From Prochlorococcus sp. AG-402-P16 (GTDB lineage Bacteria; Cyanobacteriota; Cyanobacteriia; PCC-6307; Cyanobiaceae): a stretch of 64,000 nt of DNA. The stretch is from positions 35,196 to 99,195 of the forward strand of contig QCJB01000005.1 in NCBI GenBank assembly GCA_003216295.1, in the 5' to 3' direction. A program made the position numbers and the translations under genes. A model generated the notes under the pieces. It saw only the letters and a list, made by a program, of their open reading frames with translations, ran no database searches and was not told where the DNA came from. Positions 37,357 to 47,324 of this stretch are shown one piece after another (the first letter of the stretch is position 1; each line of letters begins with the position of its first letter).

Positions 37357-37587
37357 ATGGATTGGGACTTTTCTGATGATGGAGCATTTATTGCTCTCTG
37401 CAATGCCTTTCGCGAAAGCGGAGAAACATCTGCTATGGAATTTTTAGCAACAGGTGAAGGTGCATTTCACTTTCAGGAATTAACACAAAATGCAGCAGGT
37501 GAAGGGATTGATTTAAGTGATTCAGACTCGATGGATGAATTTCAACAAGAAGTACTAGAATTAATGGATAATCCTAATAGTAACTAA
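37357..37587 (+). CDS. Small acidic protein, unknown function (76 residues)
   Basis: The frame is open from 37219 (122 residues), but the protein-like part starts near MDWDFSDDGAFIALCNAFRE. I therefore choose ATG 37357; GTG 37348 is an alternative. The product has a helical body with SAMEFLATGEGAFHFQELTQ and an acidic end. It looks like a conserved small cyanobacterial protein, though I know no function. It converges with metH with a 39-bp gap. The earlier start at 37219 would add a basic, Trp- and Phe-containing N-terminus. Confidence 0.65.
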   Translation: MDWDFSDDGAFIALCNAFRESGETSAMEFLATGEGAFHFQELTQNAAGEGIDLSDSDSMDEFQQEVLELMDNPNSN

Positions 37588-37626
37588 ATTTTATTAATAT
37601 AATAAATTACTATTAAACATTAAAAT

Positions 37627-40600
37627 TCAAATTCCAAAGTATTTTGCGACAGGATGAAGTGAAATGATGGCTGTTGTACTTTGTTCTGGATGAAGTTGCT
37701 CACTTTCATCCATAGAAATGTTAATCTTTTTGGCATCAAGCCATAGCAATTGTTTTCTAGAATCTGAAACTTCAGGACAAGCTGGATAGCCAAAAGAATA
37801 ACGACATCCTCGATATTTAACATCTAAGATATCTTTTATATTGTCTGGCTCATAATCTTCAAATCCACATTCAATCCTTATAACAGAATGAATATATTCT
37901 GCAAGTGCTTCTGCCAATTGGACCGTCAAACCATGAAAGAATAGATAATCAGAGTATGAATCTTGACTAAAAAGTTTATGTGAATATTCACTAGCTGATT
38001 CTCCCATTGTTACAGCTTGCATTGGCAAATAATCTGTAGGCTGATTGTTATTTAAGTCATTATAAAAATCTGCAATACAAAATCTTTTTCCTGATCTTTG
38101 CCTAGGTAATAAAAAATCACCAAGAAGAGTTTTATGATCTTTATCATATACATTTAAATTATTACCATCTCTACCACAAGGAAAATATCCATACACTAAT
38201 GATGGATTAATAAGCTTTTCATTGATTATTTTATTCATCCAGTAATCTAACTTCGGTTCTGCCTTCTTAAGTAAAAAATCTTTATACTCTGAAGCAGACA
38301 TCTGCTTGGAACGTTTCATTTGCCATTGGCCTGCAAATAAAGCATTACGATCTAAGAATTTATAAACCTTAGTTATGTCTATATTTTTTTCGAGTAAAAA
38401 CTTTGAACCAATGAATGGTGGCTGAATAGGATCTACTTTAGATATATCTTTTGATCTTGAGGTATCTTCAATAGGCTTATCTTTTATTTTATTGATATTA
38501 ATTTTTCTATCATTATTAGTATTTTTATAATTACCAATTGTGATCCCCTCAGGAGCTCCTTCTTGAAAGCCTAATACGTTGTCCCAGTTATTTAATTCCT
38601 TTGCTTTCATATATGAATCCATAAATTTCAAATCTGTAAAAGCATCTTTACCATAAATAACTTTCCCTCTATACACACTTGCACAATCTTGATTAACAAA
38701 TTTTGGAGTGAGTGCTGCACCACCAAGAATAATAGGAACAGATATATCTTCTTCATTTAATGCTTTAAGATTATCCTTCATAAATGCAGTTGATTTAACT
38801 AGAAGTCCACTCATAGCAATGCAATCGGCGTTATGCTCTTTCTGTGCATTGATTATTGAATTAACATCTTGTTTAATTCCTAAATTAATAACTTCATAAC
38901 CATTATTTGATAAAATTATATCAACTAGATTTTTTCCAATATCGTGAACATCACCCTTAACTGTTGCGATAATAAATTTACCTTTTGATTGATTGGCCTC
39001 AGATTTATCCATATACTGCTCTAAATATGAAACTGCGAATTTCATTGTTTCTGCAGATTGAAGAACAAAGGGTAATTGCATTTGACCCGAACCAAATAAT
39101 TCACCAACAACTTTCATGCCATCTAATAAATATTCATTAATTATTACCAATGGTTTATATTTCTTTAATGCTAAATCAAGGTTTGAGTGTAAATTAGTTT
39201 TTTCACCGTCAATAATATGATTCTTTAATTTTTCTTCTATTGGTAACTTTATAGCATCATTATTAGTACTTTTATTTAAAACTTTTTGTGAATCATCGAA
39301 ATAACTAGTTAAGGTTGTTAAAGGATCATATTTACATACTTTATTTTCAAATATTCTTCGATCGTAAATAAGATCCATGCATATTTTTATCTCTTCTTCA
39401 CTAATTTTATTTAGAGGTAAAATCTTTGAGGGAGAAACAATTGCAGAATCAAGACCAGCCTTAATTGCTTCATTAAGAAATATAGAATTAAGAACAATTC
39501 TTGCACTAGAAGATAAACCAAAACTTACATTTGAAATTCCAAGGATTATGTGAACTTCTGGATGTAGCTCTTTTATTAACTTAATTGCTTTTATAGTTTC
39601 TAAACCATTCGTTCTATCTTCTTCTAATCCTGTTGAAATAGGTAATGCTAGAGGATCATAAAAAAGTTCATAAGATTTTAATCCAGAATCAGTCGCATCC
39701 GTATAAGCTCTTGAAGCTATTTCTGCTTTTTTTTCAGCTGATCTAGCCATTCCATCTTCATCAATTGTTCCAATTACAACCGCTGATCCGTATTGTTTAG
39801 CAAGATCAATAACTTTATAGAACCTATCTGGACCATCCTCATAATTAGTAGAATTTAAAATACATTTTCCACCAGCATGTTTTAGCCCACTCTCCATTTT
39901 TTCATAATCTGTTGAATCAAGCATCAAAGGCAAATTAATATTATTAACTAGCCTTTTGACTAACATAGACATATCTTCAATCCCATTTCTACCAACAAAA
40001 TCGACATTTACATCTAATACATGAGCATTTTCTTTCAGTTGAGATTTTGCAATTCCAACAAGTCCGTCCCAATCCTCATCGTTTAGGAGTTCTCTTACTT
40101 TTTTAGATCCACTAGCATTTAATCTCTCACCTACTATCAAGAAAGAATTGTCTTGTTCATAGGGAATAGACTCATATATCGATGATGCAGCAGGAATTAT
40201 AGATCTTTCTTTTGAAAGCGTAACCAATCTTTGTTCAGAAGATAAAAGCTCTTTAGATAAATCTGAAAGTTGCTTTATATGTTCTGGTCTAGTTCCACAA
40301 CAACCTCCTATTAGTTGAACACCTAAATCATTAATAAAATGACTAAGCTGGAACTTAAGTTCCATTGGCGTTAATCGATAATGAGCCTTGCCACCTACAT
40401 TTTCAGGAAGTCCAGCATTTGGTATGCAACTTATGTGAAAAGGTGAATGCTGCGATAAATATTTAATATGATCTTTCATTTCTTCGGGGCCAGTCGCACA
40501 ATTAAGGCCCAAAATATCAATATTAAATGGCTCCAGTATTGTTGTAATAGAAGAAATATCGCTACCAATAAGCATCTGGCCGGTAGTTTCCATGGTTACA

Positions 40601-41175
40601 GACACCATTAATGGAATTCTTTTTCCAGAACCAATAGCTTCATTTACGCTTTGCAGAGCCGCCTTGATTTGAAGGACATCTTGACAAGTTTCAATAATAA
40701 AAAGATCAATTCCTCCTTCAATAAGAGCTTTGGCTTGCTCAAGATACGAATTTTTTAGCTCATCAAAACCTATATGACCCAGGGTTGGTAGCTTAGTTGT
40801 TGGTCCAATAGATCCAGCTACAAATCGGGGTTTTTCCGCTGTTTGATATTTATTTACAACATTCCTTGCTATTTGTGCTGCTTTTAAATTGATCTCATAA
40901 GCTTTCTTTCCAATACCATATTCATCTAGAACAATAGAAGTAGCTCCAAATGTATTTGTTTCGATTACATCGCAACCTGCATTTAAAAATGATTCATGTA
41001 CTTTTTCAACGCTAGAGACTGATGTCAATACAAGGTTTTCATTACAACCTTCTAAAGATTCTCCACCATAGTCATCTGCATTAAGTTGTTGATCTTGCAG
41101 AGATGTGCCTGTAGCACCATCAAAGACTAATATCGGTCTCTTTTCAGAGTTGAGATAGTCTAAAAAATCAGTCAT
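37627..41175 (-). CDS. metH: Cobalamin-dependent methionine synthase
   Basis: MetH transfers a methyl group from methyltetrahydrofolate to homocysteine through cobalamin. The 1182-residue protein has all four modules. The homocysteine domain has the zinc Cys pair in GGCCGTRPEH near residue 290. The pterin-binding domain spans about 345-610. The cobalamin domain has DVHDIGKN near 740, whose His ligates cobalt. The reactivation domain is C-terminal and binds AdoMet (YGYFPCGRDGNNL and GCRYSFGYPACPEV). No metE is seen, so methionine formation here would depend on B12. ilvE lies 63 bp upstream on the same strand. Confidence 0.98.
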   Translation of the reverse strand: MTDFLDYLNSEKRPILVFDGATGTSLQDQQLNADDYGGESLEGCNENLVLTSVSSVEKVHESFLNAGCDVIETNTFGATSIVLDEYGIGKKAYEINLKAAQIARNVVNKYQTAEKPRFVAGSIGPTTKLPTLGHIGFDELKNSYLEQAKALIEGGIDLFIIETCQDVLQIKAALQSVNEAIGSGKRIPLMVSVTMETTGQMLIGSDISSITTILEPFNIDILGLNCATGPEEMKDHIKYLSQHSPFHISCIPNAGLPENVGGKAHYRLTPMELKFQLSHFINDLGVQLIGGCCGTRPEHIKQLSDLSKELLSSEQRLVTLSKERSIIPAASSIYESIPYEQDNSFLIVGERLNASGSKKVRELLNDEDWDGLVGIAKSQLKENAHVLDVNVDFVGRNGIEDMSMLVKRLVNNINLPLMLDSTDYEKMESGLKHAGGKCILNSTNYEDGPDRFYKVIDLAKQYGSAVVIGTIDEDGMARSAEKKAEIASRAYTDATDSGLKSYELFYDPLALPISTGLEEDRTNGLETIKAIKLIKELHPEVHIILGISNVSFGLSSSARIVLNSIFLNEAIKAGLDSAIVSPSKILPLNKISEEEIKICMDLIYDRRIFENKVCKYDPLTTLTSYFDDSQKVLNKSTNNDAIKLPIEEKLKNHIIDGEKTNLHSNLDLALKKYKPLVIINEYLLDGMKVVGELFGSGQMQLPFVLQSAETMKFAVSYLEQYMDKSEANQSKGKFIIATVKGDVHDIGKNLVDIILSNNGYEVINLGIKQDVNSIINAQKEHNADCIAMSGLLVKSTAFMKDNLKALNEEDISVPIILGGAALTPKFVNQDCASVYRGKVIYGKDAFTDLKFMDSYMKAKELNNWDNVLGFQEGAPEGITIGNYKNTNNDRKININKIKDKPIEDTSRSKDISKVDPIQPPFIGSKFLLEKNIDITKVYKFLDRNALFAGQWQMKRSKQMSASEYKDFLLKKAEPKLDYWMNKIINEKLINPSLVYGYFPCGRDGNNLNVYDKDHKTLLGDFLLPRQRSGKRFCIADFYNDLNNNQPTDYLPMQAVTMGESASEYSHKLFSQDSYSDYLFFHGLTVQLAEALAEYIHSVIRIECGFEDYEPDNIKDILDVKYRGCRYSFGYPACPEVSDSRKQLLWLDAKKINISMDESEQLHPEQSTTAIISLHPVAKYFGI

Positions 41176-41238
41176 AAATTATATACTTTTCTTATAAAAA
41201 TGAAAAACATAAATTTAAATAAGTTATGTATTCTTATT

Positions 41239-42153
41239 TTAATCTATCTGCACACGTTTAACCCAATTTTCATATTCAGGAACTAAACCTTCTGTAATTT
41301 TAGTTAACTTTGTTCTTAATGAATTCATTATTGGCATATCTTTACTCATTAATGTAGTTTCAATCATTTTTATAGGGGTAATCTTTGCAGCTGTACCTGT
41401 AAGGAATACTTCATCTGATATAAATAATTCCGTTTTATCTACAGGTCTTTCTATAACTTTAATACCATCACTTTTTGCAAGTTCTATAACACTAGAACGA
41501 GTTATACCTTCAAGAATGTCTTGATCTACACCAGGAGTAATTAATTCACCATTACGAACTATAAAAATATTCATACCACTAGCTTCACTAATTTTTCCTT
41601 GACTATTTAGTAATAGTGCCTCATCAAATCCACTTTTTACTGCTTCAGTTTTAGCTAAGGAGCTAGTAATGTAAGCCCCACTAATTTTTCCTCTTAATGG
41701 AAGTGAGTTATCTTGTTGACGAGTCCAGCTACTAACGCGACAAGTAACCCCATCAGGTGATAGATAATCACCTAGTTCTATTCCATAAATAAAGAAATTA
41801 GTTTCTATATTATGTAGCCTTGGTGCAATTCCTAAATCGCTAGTATATACAAAGGGTCTGATGTATACAGGTTGAGTCGGTTTGTTTTTAAATAGAAAGG
41901 TTTCAAGACACTTTAATACAAAATCCTCGTCTAATTCAGTCATCAAAAATCTAGCACTTTGACATAATCTTTTTGCGTGTTTGTCTGCTCTAAATAATAA
42001 AAATGATTTATTATCATTTGGGTCAGGAATAGCCCGCATTCCTCCAAAGGCTGCAGTTCCATAATGAAGTGCGTGAGTAGCTATAGATAGCTTTGCCTCA
42101 TTAAATGGGATACATTGCCCTTCAAACCAAGCGAAGGGAAGAAAATTATGCAT
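41239..42153 (-). CDS. ilvE: Branched-chain amino acid aminotransferase
   Basis: IlvE catalyses the last step in Leu, Ile and Val synthesis, using PLP. The 304-residue fold-type IV enzyme has HALHYGTAAFGGMRA near residues 27-41. The PLP Lys lies in the KISGAYITSSLAKTEAVKSG segment near 157. The later GKISEASGMNIFIV near 192-205 and VFLTGTAAKITPI near 257-269 are also typical. The length is normal. It is divergent from cobN with 71 bp between starts, and it is the gene upstream of metH. Confidence 0.95.
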   Translation of the reverse strand: MHNFLPFAWFEGQCIPFNEAKLSIATHALHYGTAAFGGMRAIPDPNDNKSFLLFRADKHAKRLCQSARFLMTELDEDFVLKCLETFLFKNKPTQPVYIRPFVYTSDLGIAPRLHNIETNFFIYGIELGDYLSPDGVTCRVSSWTRQQDNSLPLRGKISGAYITSSLAKTEAVKSGFDEALLLNSQGKISEASGMNIFIVRNGELITPGVDQDILEGITRSSVIELAKSDGIKVIERPVDKTELFISDEVFLTGTAAKITPIKMIETTLMSKDMPIMNSLRTKLTKITEGLVPEYENWVKRVQID

Positions 42154-42224
42154 TATTAGTTCCAGCTAAGATGACAAAAATCAGCATTTCAGTTTTTACT
42201 GCTCTAATTACACATAATAAATGA

Positions 42225-45200
42225 ATGCATAGAATTGCCACCCTTCCGGGGAATGAACCTCAAGAAGAAAATACATTTATTGAACAGCCAGCAGCTCCAG
42301 TTATCTTCCTAACTAGCGCTACATCTGATATAACCTGTCTATCTACAGTATTAAAGCTACCTAACAATAATAAGTGGAAAAATAAAATAAGAGCATTACC
42401 AATAGCTTATTTATCTTCTAATGCATCAATAGATCATTATATAACTAATACATGTAATGCAGCTGAAATTATTGTTGTTAGGTTTTTAGGGTCAAGATCA
42501 TACTGGTCTTATGGATTTGAACAATTAGGTTTATGGCAACAAAAGAAACCTAATAGACATCTGATAGTAGTCTCTGGAACTGAAAGTACAGCAAATGATG
42601 TTCAAGAAATTAGTAGTTTAAAGCAAGAGAAAGTTGATTTAATTCAAACACTTTTAAATCAAGGAGGTATAAAAAACTATAATTATCTGCTACAAACGTT
42701 AGAGAAAATAATTGATGTTGAAGACATTTATATAAACTCAGACCTAATTGAATATCATGATGAGTTAATAAAATGGAAATGGAAAAATAATGATAATCCA
42801 TCTATTGCCGTATTTCTCTATAAATCACTTTTACAATCGTGTAATACAGAGTTGGCTGATAAAATCATTGATATATCTAATAAATATAATTTAAATGCCA
42901 AAATAATATGGATTTCAAGTTTCAAATCCGAAAATATAGAGAAACAAATAATTAGTTTATTAGACAAAGAAAAAATAAAAGCAATAATAACTACAACCTC
43001 ATTTTCATCAGTCAAATATAAACATGATGATGCTAAAAATAACTTGTGGGATAAATTAGATATACCTGTATATCAATTTCTTATATCTAGTTCATCCATA
43101 ACTGAGTGGAATGAATCTACAGTAGGTCTTAACCCAATTGACCTATCAATACAAGTTGTTTTACCAGAAGTGGATGGTCGAATCTGTACAATTCCAATTG
43201 CATTCAAAAACCTTACTTATACAGATAACGAGTTATCTATTGCTGTATATAAAACAGAGCCATATGAAATACATATTGAATGGTGCTTAAAATATATAAA
43301 AAATCTAACTTATCTACAACAATCTAATAATTCAAACAAAAAAATAGCTCTCGTGATAGCAAACTACCCAGTAAAAGACTCAAGAATTGCGAATGGAGTT
43401 GGATTAGATACACCCGAAAGTCTACTAAATATTTTGAACTGGCTAAAGGAGGAGGGATATAATTTAGGAAATAACGATATTCCCCATAATAGTAGAGAAT
43501 TAATTAACCTGTTATTAAGTCATAGAACAAATTCTGAAGAGACAATCTCAAATGAACCTCAAGCATACTTAAATATTCAAGATTATTTAAATTATTGGGA
43601 AAAACTTGAATCTAAGGTTAAAGATAAAGTTTCAAATCGATGGGGAGATCCAATTAATTCTCTTCAATTAGAAAAAAATGGATTTCCGATTAATGGAATT
43701 ATCTTTGGAAATATATCAATTATAATTCAGTCAAATAGAGGTTTTGAGAGCGATAATTTATCTGATTTACACTCGCCAGACTTACCTCCTACACATAAAT
43801 ATATTGCACAATATTTTTGGTTGAATAATAGATTTAAGGCTAATGCAATTGTACATCTCGGTAAGCATGGAAGCTTGGAATGGTTACCAGGCAAAGGGGT
43901 TGGATTAAGTCATAATTGTTTCCCATTTATGCTATGTCCACCGATACCAAATATATATCCATTTATTGTAAATGATCCAGGTGAAGGCTCTCAAGCAAAA
44001 AGAAGATCACATGCAATAATTATAGATCATTTAACTCCTCCGTTGTCTCATTCGGGTAGTTTTAATGACCTTCTAATAATTGAGAATCTAATTGATGAAT
44101 ATTATGAATCCAAACTAATTAATGACAATAGAAATGAATTATTAGAAAAAAAGATCCTAGATCTTTTAATTAAAAATTCATGGCCAGGTGTTGAATCAAA
44201 TAAATTAAAACCAGAAAAAGATAATTTTATTATACAAGATCTAATAGATAATGCAGAGAGTTATTTATGTGAAATTAAGAATAACCAAATAAGAACTGGT
44301 CTTCATGTTTTTGGAGTTAATCAGAGTATGGATAAATTAATAGAATTAACACTAACAATTTCCAATGTCCCGACAGGAATAACTCTTGGTCTTACACAAT
44401 GTTTAGCAGAAGATTTAGGTTTTACTTTTGACCCTTGGAGTGACGAAGAGACTAATAATTTAAGACAAGTTGACATTGAATTATTTAAAGATTATACAGG
44501 TATTAATGCTAGGAAAGTTGGTAAAGTAGTTGATTGGTTGAATGACATTGGAAAATATATAATAGAGTTTCATTGTTTTAAATATCTTAATTACGAAATA
44601 AAATCAAAAAAGAAGATAAAACTTGATAGTAAAATCATAAATTACCTAGATCATGAAAAACCTAATCTTTTTATAAATCATTTATTAAATAATATTTTAC
44701 CCAAACTATTAAATAGTTCAGCTAACGAAAAAACTAATTTTATAAGTGCTTTAGAAGGTAAAAGAATATCTAGCGGTCCTTCTGGTGCTCCTACAAGAGG
44801 GAAATTAGAGGTTTTACCAACAGGTAAGAATTTCTTTTCTGTTGATATAAGAGCAATACCAACTGAAACAGCTTGGGACTTAGGGAAACGAAGCGCTGAA
44901 CAAATAATGGAACTTTACCTACAAGAAAATGGAGAACACCTTTCACATCTTGCTATTTCAATTTGGGGTACTTCAACAATGAGAAATGGTGGAGAAGATA
45001 TTTGTCAGCTTTTTGCGCTCATGGGTTTAAGGCCAATATGGGACGGGACGTTAAGAAGAGTAGTTGACGTAGAAATTATTCCCATCAGTGTACTGAACAG
45101 GCCAAGAGTAGACGTAACATTAAGAATTTCTGGTTTATTCAGGGATGCATTTCCCCAGATAATTGAATTGATTCGAAGAGGTCAAAACCTTATTGGGAAT

Positions 45201-45998
45201 TTAAAAGAATCCCCTTATCTTAATCCACTTGCTGAGTCATATAGAAATGGAAATACAAAGTCAAGAATATATGGATCTGCCCCTGGATCATACGGAGCAG
45301 GATTACAAGAAATAATCAATAGTGGATCATGGGAGAATCAATCAGAACTCGCTGATGCTTTTATCGAATGGAGTAAATGGAGATATGAAGGTTCAAATAA
45401 AATCATAAAAGACAAAAATGGATTAGAAAGTAATTTATCAAAGGTAAAAGTAGTACTTCATAGTCAGGACAATAGAGAACACGACATACTTGATTCGGAT
45501 GATTACTATCAATTTCAGGGTGGATTGATATCTGCGATTAAAAAAACTAGTGGAACAGATCCTCAAGCCTATTTTGCGGATAATTCAAGGTATCAGCGAC
45601 CAAGAATTCATAAACTTTCAAAAGAAATTGATAAAGTCGTTCGCAGCAGATTATTAAACCCTAAATGGATAGAAGGGATGAAAAAGCATGGATATAAAGG
45701 GGCTTTTGAAATGTCAGCTAGCCTTGACTACTTATTCTCTTTTGATGCAACTACAAACTTAGTTCCTAATTGGTGTTATCAATCTATATTGAATAATTGG
45801 TTAAAGAATAATAATACGAAAAATTTTATTAGTGAAAACAATCCTTGGGCTTTACGAGATATCGCTGAAAGATTACTAGAAGCATCTAACAGAAAACTTT
45901 GGACAAATGCAACTCTTGATGAAATATCATCTATAAAAAAATTCCTATCAGATATAGATAGTAAAATTGAAACCTATTCTTCTGATAATAATTTATAA
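42225..45998 (+). CDS. cobN: Cobaltochelatase subunit CobN
   Basis: CobN inserts cobalt into hydrogenobyrinate a,c-diamide in B12 synthesis, working with partner AAA+ subunits. The 1257-residue protein carries the CobN/ChlH family signature AIVHLGKHGSLEWLPGKGVG near residues 540-560. It also has GSYGAGLQEIINSG near 1023 and SGPSGAPTRGKLEVLPTGKN near 847-866. ChlH of chlorophyll synthesis is related, but its ends and central motifs differ, and the HLGKHGSLEWLPGK form favours CobN. Cyanobacteria may recruit ChlI/ChlD-type subunits as partners; none is in this window. It is convergent with the PHP gene (5 bp). Confidence 0.93.
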   Translation: MHRIATLPGNEPQEENTFIEQPAAPVIFLTSATSDITCLSTVLKLPNNNKWKNKIRALPIAYLSSNASIDHYITNTCNAAEIIVVRFLGSRSYWSYGFEQLGLWQQKKPNRHLIVVSGTESTANDVQEISSLKQEKVDLIQTLLNQGGIKNYNYLLQTLEKIIDVEDIYINSDLIEYHDELIKWKWKNNDNPSIAVFLYKSLLQSCNTELADKIIDISNKYNLNAKIIWISSFKSENIEKQIISLLDKEKIKAIITTTSFSSVKYKHDDAKNNLWDKLDIPVYQFLISSSSITEWNESTVGLNPIDLSIQVVLPEVDGRICTIPIAFKNLTYTDNELSIAVYKTEPYEIHIEWCLKYIKNLTYLQQSNNSNKKIALVIANYPVKDSRIANGVGLDTPESLLNILNWLKEEGYNLGNNDIPHNSRELINLLLSHRTNSEETISNEPQAYLNIQDYLNYWEKLESKVKDKVSNRWGDPINSLQLEKNGFPINGIIFGNISIIIQSNRGFESDNLSDLHSPDLPPTHKYIAQYFWLNNRFKANAIVHLGKHGSLEWLPGKGVGLSHNCFPFMLCPPIPNIYPFIVNDPGEGSQAKRRSHAIIIDHLTPPLSHSGSFNDLLIIENLIDEYYESKLINDNRNELLEKKILDLLIKNSWPGVESNKLKPEKDNFIIQDLIDNAESYLCEIKNNQIRTGLHVFGVNQSMDKLIELTLTISNVPTGITLGLTQCLAEDLGFTFDPWSDEETNNLRQVDIELFKDYTGINARKVGKVVDWLNDIGKYIIEFHCFKYLNYEIKSKKKIKLDSKIINYLDHEKPNLFINHLLNNILPKLLNSSANEKTNFISALEGKRISSGPSGAPTRGKLEVLPTGKNFFSVDIRAIPTETAWDLGKRSAEQIMELYLQENGEHLSHLAISIWGTSTMRNGGEDICQLFALMGLRPIWDGTLRRVVDVEIIPISVLNRPRVDVTLRISGLFRDAFPQIIELIRRGQNLIGNLKESPYLNPLAESYRNGNTKSRIYGSAPGSYGAGLQEIINSGSWENQSELADAFIEWSKWRYEGSNKIIKDKNGLESNLSKVKVVLHSQDNREHDILDSDDYYQFQGGLISAIKKTSGTDPQAYFADNSRYQRPRIHKLSKEIDKVVRSRLLNPKWIEGMKKHGYKGAFEMSASLDYLFSFDATTNLVPNWCYQSILNNWLKNNNTKNFISENNPWALRDIAERLLEASNRKLWTNATLDEISSIKKFLSDIDSKIETYSSDNNL

Positions 45999-46003
45999 AT
46001 TAT

Positions 46004-46663
46004 TCAACGCCTAAGAAGAGATAGTCCGTGGCTATCGGTACCGCATGTGGATAATAATGAATAAGAGCCTGCACAATCAAATATTTTATCGCAAACAAAT
46101 TCTGATGGGATCCAATTATATGCTCTTTCATAGTTATACCATGTTTCAACAGCATCAAAATTTAGTTTTGATGCCTCATTAATCAAAATATCGAATGGAA
46201 GTCTATATCTAGCAGGATGAGCTAATACAGCAATTCCATTAGCTTTATGAATCGAATCAACTACAGTCGAAGCTAATAATTCATTACCAACAGCAGACTT
46301 TTGGTCAAGATAAGGTAATAAGTATTTTGATTTATGATCAAAACCAAGACCTAAAACATGAACTAAACACCCCTTTAATAGACAAGTAATTTCAACACCA
46401 CTCCAAAGTTTAGGAAAATTCAACCTATCTTTATTTATAGAATCATCAAATTTACTTAATTCAATATATGCATCAACTGAATGATGATCTGTAATTGCAT
46501 AATGATCAATATTTAGTTCAATCGCTTGGTAATAAATTTGTTTAGCAGTCAAACTTCCATCACTATATGTTGAATGCATATGAAAGTTGATAGAATTTGG
46601 GCAACTATTTCTAGTAATTGATTTAATTATGTTAATTAATTCAGGAGAATCAATATCAGACAT
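46004..46663 (-). CDS. PHP-domain metal-dependent phosphoesterase
   Basis: The 219-residue protein contains the PHP signature: INFHMHSTYSDGSLTAKQIY at about residues 24-43, YAITDHHSVDAYIEL near 56-70, LWSGVEITC near 88 and AVLAHPARYRLP near 145. TCGTDSHG closes it near 210. The His and Asp residues in these motifs bind a trinuclear metal centre. Related TrpH/YciV enzymes remove nucleotides from short RNA ends. It lies 5 bp downstream of hemJ and converges with cobN. The precise substrate is unknown. Confidence 0.9.
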   Translation of the reverse strand: MSDIDSPELINIIKSITRNSCPNSINFHMHSTYSDGSLTAKQIYYQAIELNIDHYAITDHHSVDAYIELSKFDDSINKDRLNFPKLWSGVEITCLLKGCLVHVLGLGFDHKSKYLLPYLDQKSAVGNELLASTVVDSIHKANGIAVLAHPARYRLPFDILINEASKLNFDAVETWYNYERAYNWIPSEFVCDKIFDCAGSYSLLSTCGTDSHGLSLLRR

Positions 46664-46668
46664 ACTAA

Positions 46669-47232
46669 CTAAGTGAGTTGTTTCCTATTCCTTCTCCATT
46701 TAGCATAAAACTGTATACTTGCAGCCATAAAGAGAATTAAACCAAATATCAACCAACTTGCTGCACTTGTAGGAAACTGGTTTTTGAATACAACAAGCAT
46801 TACAACAACTACTAATAATAGTGTCGGCAGCTCATTCAAAGCACGGAGTTGTTGTCCACTATAATTATATTGATTATTAGTTAATTCATTCATAATTTTA
46901 TAACAATAAAAATGATATATAAGTAAAAAGACGACAAATAATAATTTAATCTGCATCCATGTTTGAATAAGATATACAGGCTGCATATATAATAATCCAG
47001 ATGCCATAATGACAGCTAAGATCATCCCAGGGGTTGTGATAATATTAGCTAGTCGTTTCTCCATTAATGTATATTGCTTATTAAATATATCTCTTATTTC
47101 TTCTTTCTCATTTTGCACTTCTACATGATAAATAAATAATCTGACCAAGTAAAATAAGCCAGCGAACCAAACAACTACACCAATAATATGAAAAGATTTA
47201 AACCATAAATATGTCTCTGGAGAAAAAATCAT
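46669..47232 (-). CDS. hemJ: Protoporphyrinogen oxidase HemJ
   Basis: HemJ oxidises protoporphyrinogen IX to protoporphyrin IX in the shared heme and chlorophyll pathway and is the usual form in cyanobacteria. The 187-residue membrane protein has five hydrophobic segments. The N-terminal FHIIGVVVWFAGLFYLVRLF holds the conserved His near residue 15. Conserved Arg and Lys residues are present in the loops (KRLANIITTPGMILAV near 54). It is followed by the PHP gene at 5 bp. Confidence 0.92.
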   Translation of the reverse strand: MIFSPETYLWFKSFHIIGVVVWFAGLFYLVRLFIYHVEVQNEKEEIRDIFNKQYTLMEKRLANIITTPGMILAVIMASGLLYMQPVYLIQTWMQIKLLFVVFLLIYHFYCYKIMNELTNNQYNYSGQQLRALNELPTLLLVVVVMLVVFKNQFPTSAASWLIFGLILFMAASIQFYAKWRRNRKQLT

Positions 47233-47324
47233 TTTCTATTAAATGTTCCGTACCTTCATATCACTCTATACATTACTATAATAAAGATTAACTGTCCCAT
47301 TATAGTTAATAATTTATCAATAGA

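Noticed and set aside
41176..41238. Cobalamin riboswitch upstream of metH
   Set aside because: Only 63 bp separate metH from ilvE, too short for the element, and no conserved B12-box sequence was seen.
42225..45998. Magnesium chelatase subunit ChlH instead of CobN
   Set aside because: The signature AIVHLGKHGSLEWLPGKGVG and the end of the protein fit CobN better, and no other chlorophyll genes are adjacent.
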